A stretch of 6,231 nt of DNA, from assembly GCA_009923345.1 (NCBI GenBank), contig RFTR01000117.1, forward strand, positions 1 through 6,231. Direction: 5' to 3'. Shown here piece by piece: positions 1-6,089 of this stretch; positions within the stretch are counted from its first letter, which is position 1, and the number at the start of each line of letters is the position of its first letter. Under the pieces are notes generated by a model. The model worked only from the letters and a program-made list of their open reading frames with translations. It did not search any database and was not told the DNA's origin. This stretch comes from Betaproteobacteria bacterium. Lineage in GTDB: Bacteria; Pseudomonadota; Gammaproteobacteria; Burkholderiales; Burkholderiaceae_C. The position numbers were made by a program, and so were the translations under genes.

Positions 1-1757
1 AGTGGTTGCATTTGTACGGGCTTGTAAGTGAGCTTGTTGCCTTCACGGTGCCACAGCGTGTGCTTGTGCCATTCGGTATCGTTGCGACCGTTGGGATGTT
101 CAGGCGTATCGCCGTAGTCATCGACGGTGTGCGCGCCACGGCTTTCATGGCGGGCTGCTGCAGAGACGATAGTGGCTTGCGCACACTCGATGAGGTTCTC
201 TACTTCTAGAGCTTCGATACGTGCGGTATTGAAGATTTTGGATTTGTCTTTCAAGCCAATGTTCTCAACGCGATTACGCAATTTAGCGATCTCTTCCACG
301 CCCTCGTCCATCGACTTTTGCGTACGGAAAACACCTGCGTGGTATTGCATGGCGGTGCGAATGTCGTTGGCCACGTTTTGTGCGTATTCGCCAGTGCTGT
401 TGCTCTCCAAACGTGCCAAACGCGCGAGTGAAATATCTGCAGCGTTTTCTGGCAAATGTTTGTGGTGTTTGTTCTTTTGGTTGAACTCGACCACATGGTT
501 ACCAGCAGCCCGACCAAATACGAGTAAGTCCAACAATGAGTTGGTGCCTAAGCGGTTGGCACCGTGCACGCTCACGCAGGAACACTCGCCCACTGCATAC
601 AAACCATTCACGACTACGCTCTTATTGTTGGCGTCTTGCGTCACTACTTGGCCATGGATATTGGTAGGAATGCCGCCCATTTGGTAATGGATAGTCGGCA
701 CCACAGGAATAGGTTCTTTGGTGATATCAACGTTGGCAAAGTTGTGGCCAATTTCGAAGACCGAAGGCAAGCGCTTCATGATGGTCTCGACGCCTAAATG
801 GGTCATGTCGAGGTTGATGTAGTCTTTGTTAGGACCACAGCCGCGGCCTTCCTTGATCTCTTGGTCCATGCAACGTGAGACGTAATCGCGTGGTGCCAAA
901 TCTTTGTAAGCAGGTGCGTACCGTTCCATGAAACGCTCGCCCAAACTGTTGCGCAAAATCGCGCCTTCGCCTCGGCAACCTTCGGTCAACAACACGCCCG
1001 CACCGGCTACGCCTGTGGGGTGAAATTGCCAGAACTCCATGTCTTCTAGAGGAATGCCAGCGCGTGCTGCCATTCCCAAGCCGTCGCCCGTATTGATGAA
1101 CGCATTGGTAGACGCTGCAAAGATACGTCCAGCACCGCCGGTAGCGAGCATCGTGGTCTTGGCTTCCAAGATGTAGAGCTCGCCTGTTTCCATTTCTAGG
1201 GCAGTAACGCCGACTACGTCGCCACTTTCGTCGCGGATTAAATCGAGCGCCATCCACTCCACAAAGAAAGTGGTTTTAGCAGCGACGTTTTGTTGATAAA
1301 GCGTATGCAACATGGCGTGGCCAGTGCGGTCAGCGGCGGCGCATGCACGTTCCACGGCTTTTTCACCGTAGTTGGCGGTGTGACCACCAAAAGGACGTTG
1401 GTAAATCGTGCCGTCTGGGTTGCGGTCAAAAGGCATGCCCATGTGTTCTAAGTCGTAAACCACTTTAGGCGCTTCGCGACACATAAATTCGATCGCGTCT
1501 TGGTCGCCCAACCAGTCTGAACCTTTAACGGTGTCATAGAAGTGGTAGTGCCAGTTGTCCTCGTTCATATTGCCCAAGGAAGCACCGATACCACCTTGTG
1601 CAGCGACAGTGTGTGAACGGGTCGGGAAGACCTTTGACAACACAGCGACGTTCAAACCAGCGCGTGCCAATTGCAAAGAAGCACGCATGCCTGAACCCCC
1701 GGCACCCACGATGACCACGTCAAACTTGCGACGGGGAATGGAACTTTTAACGGTCAT
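1..1757 (-). CDS. sdhA: Succinate dehydrogenase flavoprotein subunit, 3' end cut by window
   Basis: Catalytic flavoprotein of respiratory complex II: oxidises succinate to fumarate and passes electrons through covalent FAD to the SdhB iron-sulfur clusters, at the cytoplasmic face of the inner membrane. Reading down from the ATG at 1757 the frame stays open for 585 codons to the window edge. Seen directly: the dinucleotide-binding GAGGSG at residues 18-23; SHTVAAQGG with His49, the family's covalent FAD attachment site; HPTG with His246; RDYVSR with Arg290, the expected proton-transfer arginine; HYQMGG with His357; and HGANRLGTNSLLD with Arg402 as substrate ligand. All key residues are present and no frame break was found. 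The protein is almost complete, since family members run to roughly 590-600 residues. Its Shine-Dalgarno GGAGG (complement of 1767-1771) lies inside the end of sdhD and only 3 bases separate the genes, suggesting translational coupling. sdhB is expected next, outside the window. Confidence 0.97.
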   Translation of the reverse strand, partial: MTVKSSIPRRKFDVVIVGAGGSGMRASLQLARAGLNVAVLSKVFPTRSHTVAAQGGIGASLGNMNEDNWHYHFYDTVKGSDWLGDQDAIEFMCREAPKVVYDLEHMGMPFDRNPDGTIYQRPFGGHTANYGEKAVERACAAADRTGHAMLHTLYQQNVAAKTTFFVEWMALDLIRDESGDVVGVTALEMETGELYILEAKTTMLATGGAGRIFAASTNAFINTGDGLGMAARAGIPLEDMEFWQFHPTGVAGAGVLLTEGCRGEGAILRNSLGERFMERYAPAYKDLAPRDYVSRCMDQEIKEGRGCGPNKDYINLDMTHLGVETIMKRLPSVFEIGHNFANVDITKEPIPVVPTIHYQMGGIPTNIHGQVVTQDANNKSVVVNGLYAVGECSCVSVHGANRLGTNSLLDLLVFGRAAGNHVVEFNQKNKHHKHLPENAADISLARLARLESNSTGEYAQNVANDIRTAMQYHAGVFRTQKSMDEGVEEIAKLRNRVENIGLKDKSKIFNTARIEALEVENLIECAQATIVSAAARHESRGAHTVDDYGDTPEHPNGRNDTEWHKHTLWHREGNKLTYKPVQMQP

Positions 1758-1760
1758 GAC

Positions 1761-2126
1761 TTAAAGCCTCCAGAGAACCTGAATGGCCCAGCCGAGACAC
1801 GACACCAGCCAAACCAAAGTAAAAACTTGCAATAACAAACGCACACCCACAGGTTTGACGTAGTCCATCCAAATGTCTCGAACTCCAACCCATACATGCC
1901 ATGTAAGAGCAACAAAAATAGAAAACGTGAGCGCTTTCATGAACTGGTTACTAAAAATTCCAGCCCACTTGTCGTAACTTATTTCTCCTGAAGAGAATAA
2001 AACTTGGCTCAAGACAAGCAAAGTAAATAAAGTGATCAATGCGCCAGTGACGCGCTGCATGAGCCAATCGCGCAGACCATAGTGTGCGCCCACGACGATG
2101 CGCTTAGAACCGTAATTCACGGACAT
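1761..2126 (-). CDS. sdhD: Succinate dehydrogenase membrane anchor subunit SdhD
   Basis: Small hydrophobic anchor of complex II which, with SdhC, binds haem b and ubiquinone in the inner membrane. It has 121 residues, the usual family length, with three membrane segments at about 28-46, 62-83 and 94-118. The segment-two motif HVWVGVRDIWMDYVKP is diagnostic: His77 fits the haem ligand (E. coli His71), and Asp88-Tyr89 fit the quinone-site pair (E. coli Asp82-Tyr83), with identical His-to-Tyr spacing. The conserved QRVTG lies at 24-28. The ATG at 2126 is preceded at 6 bases by AGGAG (complement of 2133-2137). sdhC lies 17 bases upstream and sdhA starts 3 bases after the stop. The sdhC/sdhD assignment follows gene order and motif; the two subunits are weakly conserved overall. 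Confidence 0.94.
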   Translation of the reverse strand: MSVNYGSKRIVVGAHYGLRDWLMQRVTGALITLFTLLVLSQVLFSSGEISYDKWAGIFSNQFMKALTFSIFVALTWHVWVGVRDIWMDYVKPVGVRLLLQVFTLVWLVSCLGWAIQVLWRL

Positions 2127-2143
2127 GAAATGCTCCTAGGAAA

Positions 2144-2575
2144 TCAGTAAAGACCAAACAGCTTGGCGCCTAGGGCGGCAGTCAGCCCCAAGCTCAAGAC
2201 CAAGGTCACCACGGCAGAGGATTTGCCGAATTCTTTGCTTACCGCATGCTGTGCGTCCATATATAAGTGGCGAACACCAGCGATAAGGTGGTGCAAGTAG
2301 GCCCAAATCAAGACCAAAGCGACCAACTGCACCAAGATGCCTGGCACAAAACCTACGCCAACATTGAACGCAGCTTTGAATTTGGCAAAGGAAATCTCGG
2401 AAGACACTGAGGTGTCAAACATCCACACCACAAAGGGGAGTAACAAAAACATGACTAGTCCGCTAATACGGTGCAGGATGGAGACAAATCCTGCAGCGGG
2501 TAAGCGGTAGGTGGGAAGGTCCACCAGCGCGTTGATATTTCGAAATTCAGGCCGCTTTTTGGCAAGCTCGGTCAT
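2144..2575 (-). CDS. sdhC: Succinate dehydrogenase cytochrome b556 subunit SdhC
   Basis: First gene of the sdh unit, encoding the larger membrane anchor of complex II. The 143-residue protein opens with a cytoplasmic RPEFRNINALVDLPTYRLP segment, then SILHRISG at 32-39, where Ser32 and Arg36 correspond to the quinone-site Ser27 and Arg31 of E. coli SdhC. Three membrane segments follow at about 38-53, 77-98 and 120-142. The second ends in HHLIAGVRHLYMD; His96 sits seven residues before His103, matching the spacing of the E. coli haem ligand His84. The ATG at 2575 has AAGGA (complement of 2584-2588) 8 bases upstream. Compared with E. coli it carries a slightly longer N-terminus and loop, ordinary for betaproteobacteria. 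It is likely driven from the 87-base spacer behind the regulator gene or from further upstream. Confidence 0.95.
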   Translation of the reverse strand: MTELAKKRPEFRNINALVDLPTYRLPAAGFVSILHRISGLVMFLLLPFVVWMFDTSVSSEISFAKFKAAFNVGVGFVPGILVQLVALVLIWAYLHHLIAGVRHLYMDAQHAVSKEFGKSSAVVTLVLSLGLTAALGAKLFGLY

Positions 2576-2662
2576 GGGTGAAATCCTTATGGGGGTTTGT
2601 CTGCATATGTAAACAACGTTTCATTCTATTGCAACCTAATTTGCTGACGTGAGAGTTTCAAG
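2576..2662 (-). promoter_or_regulatory. sdh operon leader with a possible sigma-70 promoter
   Basis: The 87-base spacer between the regulator stop and sdhC is the likeliest site of an sdh promoter. On the minus strand TTGCAA (complement of 2629-2634) lies 17 bases from TACATA (complement of 2606-2611), which would start transcription near 2599 and leave a short leader containing the Shine-Dalgarno. A second -35-like TTGACT (complement of 2661-2666) overlaps the regulator stop codon but has only a poor -10. Small dyads sit beside the proposed -10: CATATG at 2604-2609 and AAACAACGTTT at 2611-2621. No hairpin followed by a T-run is seen, so read-through from the regulator gene is possible. Matches are partial; this is a guess from consensus. 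Confidence 0.3.
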
Positions 2663-3412
2663 TCAACTCAGTGCGTTGAAATAGTGACGCGTATCAGTTC
2701 GATAAAGACCACGACGTAACTCCATTGGAGCATCGTTGTAAGTAAAAGCTATGCGTTCTACGCTCAATAACGGGGCTTGAACAGAGACGCCCAAAAGCTT
2801 TGCCTGAGCGTCATTTGGGTTAACTGCGCGGATACGTTCTTCGGCACGCACCATACGAACCCCAAATTCGGTCTCAAAAAGTGCATACATGGGACCGCGG
2901 TAGGTGCTCAGACGCTCTGCGGTAAGTCCCTTAAAGGGCGTCGCAAGCAACCAAATGTCTTCCAAAATAGTTGGAACACCGCCAAATGCGAGTACGCGTG
3001 TGATTTGGAGCACTGCGTCGCCGGCCCGCAGGCTTAGGGAGCGCGCAATGTCGGCATTGGCCCTTTGGCGCTTGCAGTCAATGATGGTGCGGTCAGCGGG
3101 GCCTTCTTGCTGGCTTGCTCCGTGATCGGGTTGGAGTTTTAAAAAGCGGTACTGAACCTTTTGTTCTGCATGCGTCGCGACAAAAGTGCCTTTGCCTTGG
3201 CGGCGAACCAATAGGTTGTCAGCGGAAAGTTCGTCTATGGCCTTGCGGACCGTGCCTTGGCTAACCCGGTAACGGGCGGCGAGATCCATTTCGCTGGGAA
3301 TGGCTTCGCCTGGCTTCCATTCGCCAGTTTGCAGACTTTGCAAGATCAAATCTTTGATCTGCTGGTACAGGGGACTGAAGGCGGGCGTGAGGCTGTCCAT
3401 GGGCTGGATCAT
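2663..3412 (-). CDS. GntR family transcriptional regulator, HutC/UTRA subfamily
   Basis: DNA-binding repressor or activator whose C-terminal domain senses a small molecule. From the ATG at 3412 it has 249 residues. The N-terminal winged helix (about 12-80) shows FSPLYQQIKDLI, then PSEMDLAARYRVSQGTVRKA (residues 39-58) as the helix-turn-helix, and a wing RRQGKGTF at 70-77, all classic GntR. Residues about 88-245 form a UTRA effector domain (LSLRAGDAVLQITRVLAFGG, EDIWLL, ERIAFTYNDAPMELRRGLYR, HYFNAL). Start choice is uncertain: 3412 (MIQPMDS) and 3400 (MDSLTP) both lack a well-placed Shine-Dalgarno, and a TTG at 3469 would add an unconserved-looking tail. It lies just upstream of sdhC on the same strand and divergent from mdh, so it plausibly controls one or both. 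The effector is unknown; a TCA-cycle carboxylate is inference from context only. Confidence 0.9.
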   Translation of the reverse strand: MIQPMDSLTPAFSPLYQQIKDLILQSLQTGEWKPGEAIPSEMDLAARYRVSQGTVRKAIDELSADNLLVRRQGKGTFVATHAEQKVQYRFLKLQPDHGASQQEGPADRTIIDCKRQRANADIARSLSLRAGDAVLQITRVLAFGGVPTILEDIWLLATPFKGLTAERLSTYRGPMYALFETEFGVRMVRAEERIRAVNPNDAQAKLLGVSVQAPLLSVERIAFTYNDAPMELRRGLYRTDTRHYFNALS

Positions 3413-3504
3413 ATCTTCTATAAGACATAAGACACTGATGAATTGGTGATTTCGAGGGTAAACTCTCAAAAAGCTATTTTTCTATTACTTTTGGAGTTTT
3501 CATC
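3413..3504. promoter_or_regulatory. Divergent gntR/mdh control region with candidate operators
   Basis: This 92-base spacer must hold the promoters of both divergent genes. Seen directly: a perfect tandem repeat of TAAGACA at 3421-3427 and 3428-3434, and an imperfect palindrome TCTTCTATAAGA at 3414-3425 (arms TCTT/AAGA) that overlaps the first repeat. They lie immediately next to the regulator start, where an autoregulatory GntR operator is commonly placed. For mdh a weak promoter can be drawn as CTGATG (3435-3440), 18 bases, TAAACT (3459-3464), giving a leader of about 34 bases; the -10 matches four of six consensus positions and the -35 only three. The mdh Shine-Dalgarno TTGGAG is at 3491-3496. 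The operator role is inference. Confidence 0.35.
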
Positions 3505-4491
3505 ATGAGCAAAAAGCCTGTTCGCGTTGCCGTCACCGGTGCTGCTGGCCAAATCGGTTACGCCTTGTTGTTTCGTATCGCTTCAGGCGAAATGCTGGGC
3601 AAAGACCAGCCCGTTATCTTGCAATTGCTGGAAATCCCTGATGAAAAAGCACAAAAGGCGCTCAAGGGCGTGATGATGGAGCTCGAAGACTGCGCATTCC
3701 CATTGCTTGCTGGCATGGAAGCCCATTCTGATCCTATGACTGCATTCAAAGACACCGACTACGCTTTGTTGGTCGGCTCACGCCCACGCGGCCCTGGCAT
3801 GGAGCGCGCCGAATTGCTCGCCATCAACGGCGCCATTTTTACGGCCCAAGGCAAGGCCTTGAATGCCGTTGCTTCGCGCGACGTCAAAGTGCTGGTAGTT
3901 GGCAACCCTGCCAACACGAATGCCTACATCGCCATGAAGTCTGCGCCTGACTTGAAGCCTGGCAACTTCACCGCCATGCTGCGTTTGGACCACAACCGCG
4001 CTTTGAGCCAAATCGCTGCCAAAACAGGCAAAGCCGTGGCCGACATCGAAAAATTATGTGTGTGGGGCAACCATTCGCCCACCATGTATGCCGATTACCG
4101 CTTCGCCACCATCGCTGGCCAATCGGTCAAAACCATGATCAACGACCAAGAGTGGAACGCCAATGTGTTCTTGCCAACTGTGGGCAAGCGTGGCGCGGCC
4201 ATCATTGAGGCTCGCGGCTTGTCTTCAGCAGCTTCTGCAGCCAACGCGGCCATCGACCATATGCGTGACTGGGCATTGGGAACAAACGGCAAGTGGGTGA
4301 CGATGGGTATTCCTTCACAAGGTTGGTACGGCATTCCGAAAGACGTGATGTTCGGTTTCCCCGTCACCTGCGAAAACGGCCAATACAAAGTGGTCGAAGG
4401 CTTGGAAATCGACGCCTTCAGCCAAGCCTGTATTGACAAAACACTCAAAGAGTTGACCGACGAACAAGCGGGCGTGGCCCATTTGGTCTGA
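3505..4491 (+). CDS. mdh: Malate dehydrogenase (NAD-dependent, type 2 family)
   Basis: Soluble cytoplasmic TCA enzyme interconverting malate and oxaloacetate with NAD. The 328-residue length is typical of the type-2 family (Thermus and cytosolic-type MDH) rather than the shorter E. coli type. Rossmann motif TGAAGQIGY spans 11-19. The mobile substrate loop GSRPRGPGMERAELL at 91-105 supplies Arg95 and Arg101; VVGNPANTN (131-139) lines the cofactor site; LDHNRA at 161-166 contains catalytic Asp162, and VWGNHSPTM has catalytic His190. RGAAIIEARGLSSAASAANA (229-248) is also a family hallmark. No key residue is missing. ATG at 3505 has TTGGAG 8 bases upstream. It is the first gene of the rightward unit, divergent from the GntR regulator. 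Mdh rather than lactate dehydrogenase is supported by the double-arginine loop and the close overall resemblance to known MDHs. Confidence 0.97.
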   Translation: MSKKPVRVAVTGAAGQIGYALLFRIASGEMLGKDQPVILQLLEIPDEKAQKALKGVMMELEDCAFPLLAGMEAHSDPMTAFKDTDYALLVGSRPRGPGMERAELLAINGAIFTAQGKALNAVASRDVKVLVVGNPANTNAYIAMKSAPDLKPGNFTAMLRLDHNRALSQIAAKTGKAVADIEKLCVWGNHSPTMYADYRFATIAGQSVKTMINDQEWNANVFLPTVGKRGAAIIEARGLSSAASAANAAIDHMRDWALGTNGKWVTMGIPSQGWYGIPKDVMFGFPVTCENGQYKVVEGLEIDAFSQACIDKTLKELTDEQAGVAHLV

Positions 4492-4493
4492 TC

Positions 4494-4503
4494 TCTCGCG
4501 AGA
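4494..4503. repeat. Perfect 10-bp palindrome in the mdh/CitE-like junction
   Basis: TCTCGCGAGA is self-complementary and fills most of the 17 bases between the mdh stop and the TTG start of the next gene. It occupies the place where a Shine-Dalgarno would lie. With no loop-forming bases at its centre and no T-run behind it, it is not an intrinsic terminator. It could be a protein site, pair weakly in RNA, or be chance. Confidence 0.4.
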
Positions 4504-4508
4504 CTGAC

Positions 4509-5510
4509 TTGAGCCATCCGCGCGACGTCTTGCTAGGGGCCCAAGCCTCTGGAGTCGTGATCCCTGTGTGCGATCACTACAGTGGCGTCGAAGCGCGGAT
4601 GCGCAAAAGCTTGCAACTGCAAGCTGAGATGACGCAGGAATTCGGTACCTGTGTCTTTGATGTCACCCTTGATTGTGAAGACGGTGCACCTGTGGGCGGA
4701 GAAGCCGAGCATGCAGCGTTGGTGACAGAACTTGTTTTATCTGCAGACGCAAACGCTCGCGTCGCTGTGCGCGTGCATGCGGTGAACCATACTAGTTTTG
4801 AGGCAGATATTGCGGCAATTGCTAGCAAAGTGGGACAGCGCTTGTCGCACATCATGATTCCTAAGGTGGAGTCGCTGGCTGATGTTGGGTTTGCTGAGCG
4901 CGCCTTAATCGCTGCTGGCGCTAAAGATATCCCAATCCATGTGTTGATTGAGTCACCCACCGCAGTGCACAACGCGTTTGCAATTGCTGGTCACGCCCGC
5001 GTTCAGTCATTGAGCTTTGGGTTGATGGATTTTGTGTCTACCCACAACGGCGCGATTCCAGCGCAAGCCATGCAGTCTGCGGGGCAGTTCAGCCATCCTT
5101 TGGTGGTGCGGGCCAAGTTGGAAATAGCAAGCGCATGTCACGCCCACGGCAAAGTCCCTTCGCACTGTGTGGTGACCGAATTCACCGATGCCAACGCCAT
5201 GCGTGCCGCAGCAGAGCGTGCTTCACAAGAATTCGGCTTTACCAGGATGTGGAGCATCCATCCGTCACAAATCCGCCCCATACTAGAGGCTTTGTCGCCC
5301 AAAGCCGCAGAAATAGAGTTGGCTAGCGAAATCGTCTTGGCAGGATTCAAGGCGCAATGGGCGCCGATCAGCCACCAAGGTCACTTACATGACCGTGCGA
5401 GTTACAGGTTTTATTGGCAGGTGTTGGAACGTGCGCACAGCACGGGCAGACATTTGGCAAAAGAGGTGCTGGAATTTTTTATACAAACAACCGGAGACAG
5501 CCATGCATAA
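4509..5510 (+). CDS. HpcH/HpaI aldolase / CitE-like CoA-ester lyase family protein
   Basis: Predicted Mg-dependent (beta/alpha)8 lyase of the citrate-lyase-beta superfamily, whose members cleave or hydrolyse malyl-CoA, citramalyl-CoA or similar thioesters. The 333-residue protein keeps the superfamily motifs: LDCEDGAP at 54-61 (equivalent of the CitE DLEDA motif), RVH with Arg88, MIPKVES at 116-122, VLIESP with the metal-ligand Glu148, GLMDF with Asp174, and SIHPSQI at 249-255. No citrate lyase alpha or gamma (acyl-carrier) gene is visible, so a true citrate lyase subunit is unlikely. Substrate unknown. The start is TTG at 4509, 17 bases after mdh; no ATG or GTG precedes the conserved-looking HPRDVL beginning and no Shine-Dalgarno is evident, suggesting coupling to mdh translation. 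The next gene begins inside its last codons. Placement between mdh and acnB suggests a role near malate or acetyl-CoA metabolism (inference). Confidence 0.85.
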   Translation: MSHPRDVLLGAQASGVVIPVCDHYSGVEARMRKSLQLQAEMTQEFGTCVFDVTLDCEDGAPVGGEAEHAALVTELVLSADANARVAVRVHAVNHTSFEADIAAIASKVGQRLSHIMIPKVESLADVGFAERALIAAGAKDIPIHVLIESPTAVHNAFAIAGHARVQSLSFGLMDFVSTHNGAIPAQAMQSAGQFSHPLVVRAKLEIASACHAHGKVPSHCVVTEFTDANAMRAAAERASQEFGFTRMWSIHPSQIRPILEALSPKAAEIELASEIVLAGFKAQWAPISHQGHLHDRASYRFYWQVLERAHSTGRHLAKEVLEFFIQTTGDSHA

Positions 5511-6009
5511 CGTCTACAAACAAGATCTGCTGAATATGGCCTTGCAGACTCGCATTCGATTTGTTGGTGGTTTTGCAGCAATGTGTTTTTTTGTATGTGC
5601 GCTCTCTAGCGTTTTTGTTCCAAATGTGTTCGCCTTAGATTTAGACGGAAAAGCATTAGCCGTCGCCGAACAAGTCCACACTGGACGCATCGTTTGTGAA
5701 TTGGGCAACGTGGTCAATATCACCCCCGACGCGCAAAACCGTGGATTCTTTGTGTTGCAGATGGGTAAGCACCGCTTCCACGTCTCGCCCGTGCCTTCTG
5801 CTACCGGTGCCATCCGCTTAGAAGACCCCCAAGCGGGTGCCATGTGGTTGCAACTTGCAAACAAATCCATGTTGATGAACAGCAAGCTCGGCCAACGCAT
5901 GGCCGACGAATGCCAAAGCCCAGCCCAAGTCGCCGTGGCTGAGGCCATGAAAAAAGGCCCCGCATTCAATTTGCTCGATGGCCCAGCGCCAAGCGTTGCC
6001 AGAAAATAA
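5503..6009 (+). CDS. Small exported protein of unknown function
   Basis: I do not recognise a named family; I recall similar unnamed proteins at this position in Comamonadaceae. The 168-residue product has a long basic N-terminus, a hydrophobic stretch at about 20-40 and a plausible signal-peptidase site after Ala44 (VFA, then LDLDGK), predicting a periplasmic protein of about 124 residues. The mature part has exactly two cysteines, Cys65 (IVCELG) and Cys137 (ADECQSP), a likely disulfide, and a beta-rich centre (FFVLQMGKHRFHVSPV) followed by a region about 115-150 that looks helical (WLQLANKSMLMNSKLGQRMA). The start at 5503 has GGAG 6 bases upstream and overlaps the stop of the CitE-like gene by 8 bases, so the two are probably translationally coupled. 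An ATG at 5536 (residue 12) would give a more ordinary signal peptide but has no Shine-Dalgarno. No transmembrane segment follows the signal. Confidence 0.8.
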   Translation: MHNVYKQDLLNMALQTRIRFVGGFAAMCFFVCALSSVFVPNVFALDLDGKALAVAEQVHTGRIVCELGNVVNITPDAQNRGFFVLQMGKHRFHVSPVPSATGAIRLEDPQAGAMWLQLANKSMLMNSKLGQRMADECQSPAQVAVAEAMKKGPAFNLLDGPAPSVARK

Positions 6010-6030
6010 ATGTGTACCTGACCCTAATTT
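6009..6030 (+). repeat. Direct repeat copy 1 (TGTACCTGACCC unit)
   Basis: A 22-base unit containing TGTACCTGACCC at 6013-6024, starting on the last base of the exported-protein stop codon. It matches copy 2 (6043-6064) at 19 of 22 positions with a 34-base period. Read on the minus strand the core is GGGTCAGGTACA, resembling short interspersed repeats that I recall near Y1/RAYT-type transposase genes in proteobacteria; that link is from memory. Confidence 0.65.
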
Positions 6031-6043
6031 TTACTAATTTTTA
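6024..6043 (+). repeat. Perfect tandem duplication of a 10-bp AT-rich unit
   Basis: CTAATTTTTA occurs twice head to tail (6024-6033 and 6034-6043) and bridges the two TGTACCTGACCC copies. It makes this the most AT-rich part of the window and could be a slippage product or part of the larger repeated element. Confidence 0.7.
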
Positions 6044-6064
6044 ATCTGTACCTGACCCCAATTA
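6043..6064 (+). repeat. Direct repeat copy 2 (TGTACCTGACCC unit)
   Basis: Second copy, core at 6047-6058, same orientation as copy 1, with differences at three of 22 positions. It ends 12 bases before the acnB Shine-Dalgarno, so both copies would lie in the acnB 5' leader or its promoter. Confidence 0.65.
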
Positions 6065-6089
6065 ATTTATTTAGCTAGGAGAGAGAAAG

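Noticed and set aside
127..687. Open plus-strand frame of 186 codons opposite sdhA
   Set aside because: It is antisense to a fully conserved SdhA reading frame and shows no recognisable domain or ribosome site.
829..1257. Open minus-strand frame of 142 codons overlapping sdhA in another frame
   Set aside because: Arginine-rich, low-complexity translation typical of an out-of-frame shadow; the SdhA frame holds the FAD and substrate motifs.
3454..3465. GAG...CTC dyad in the gntR-mdh spacer as an operator
   Set aside because: Arms of only 3 bases are expected by chance in this length.
3413..3469. Extension of the GntR protein to a TTG at 3469
   Set aside because: The extra 19 residues precede the usual start of GntR proteins, lack a ribosome site and would place the candidate operators inside the gene.
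4489..4511. Intrinsic terminator after mdh
   Set aside because: The palindrome has no loop or T-tract and the next gene starts within 17 bases.
4095..4517. Minus-strand open frame of 140 codons antisense to mdh
   Set aside because: mdh is complete with all catalytic residues; the antisense translation resembles no family.
5389..5502. Upstream extension of the exported protein from 5389
   Set aside because: The added 38 residues are out-of-frame CitE-like sequence with no ribosome site; the ATG at 5503 has GGAG at good spacing and leaves a signal peptide near the N-terminus.
5514..5969. Minus-strand open frame of 151 codons antisense to the exported protein
   Set aside because: No ribosome site or domain, while the plus frame has signal peptide, coupling and good start.
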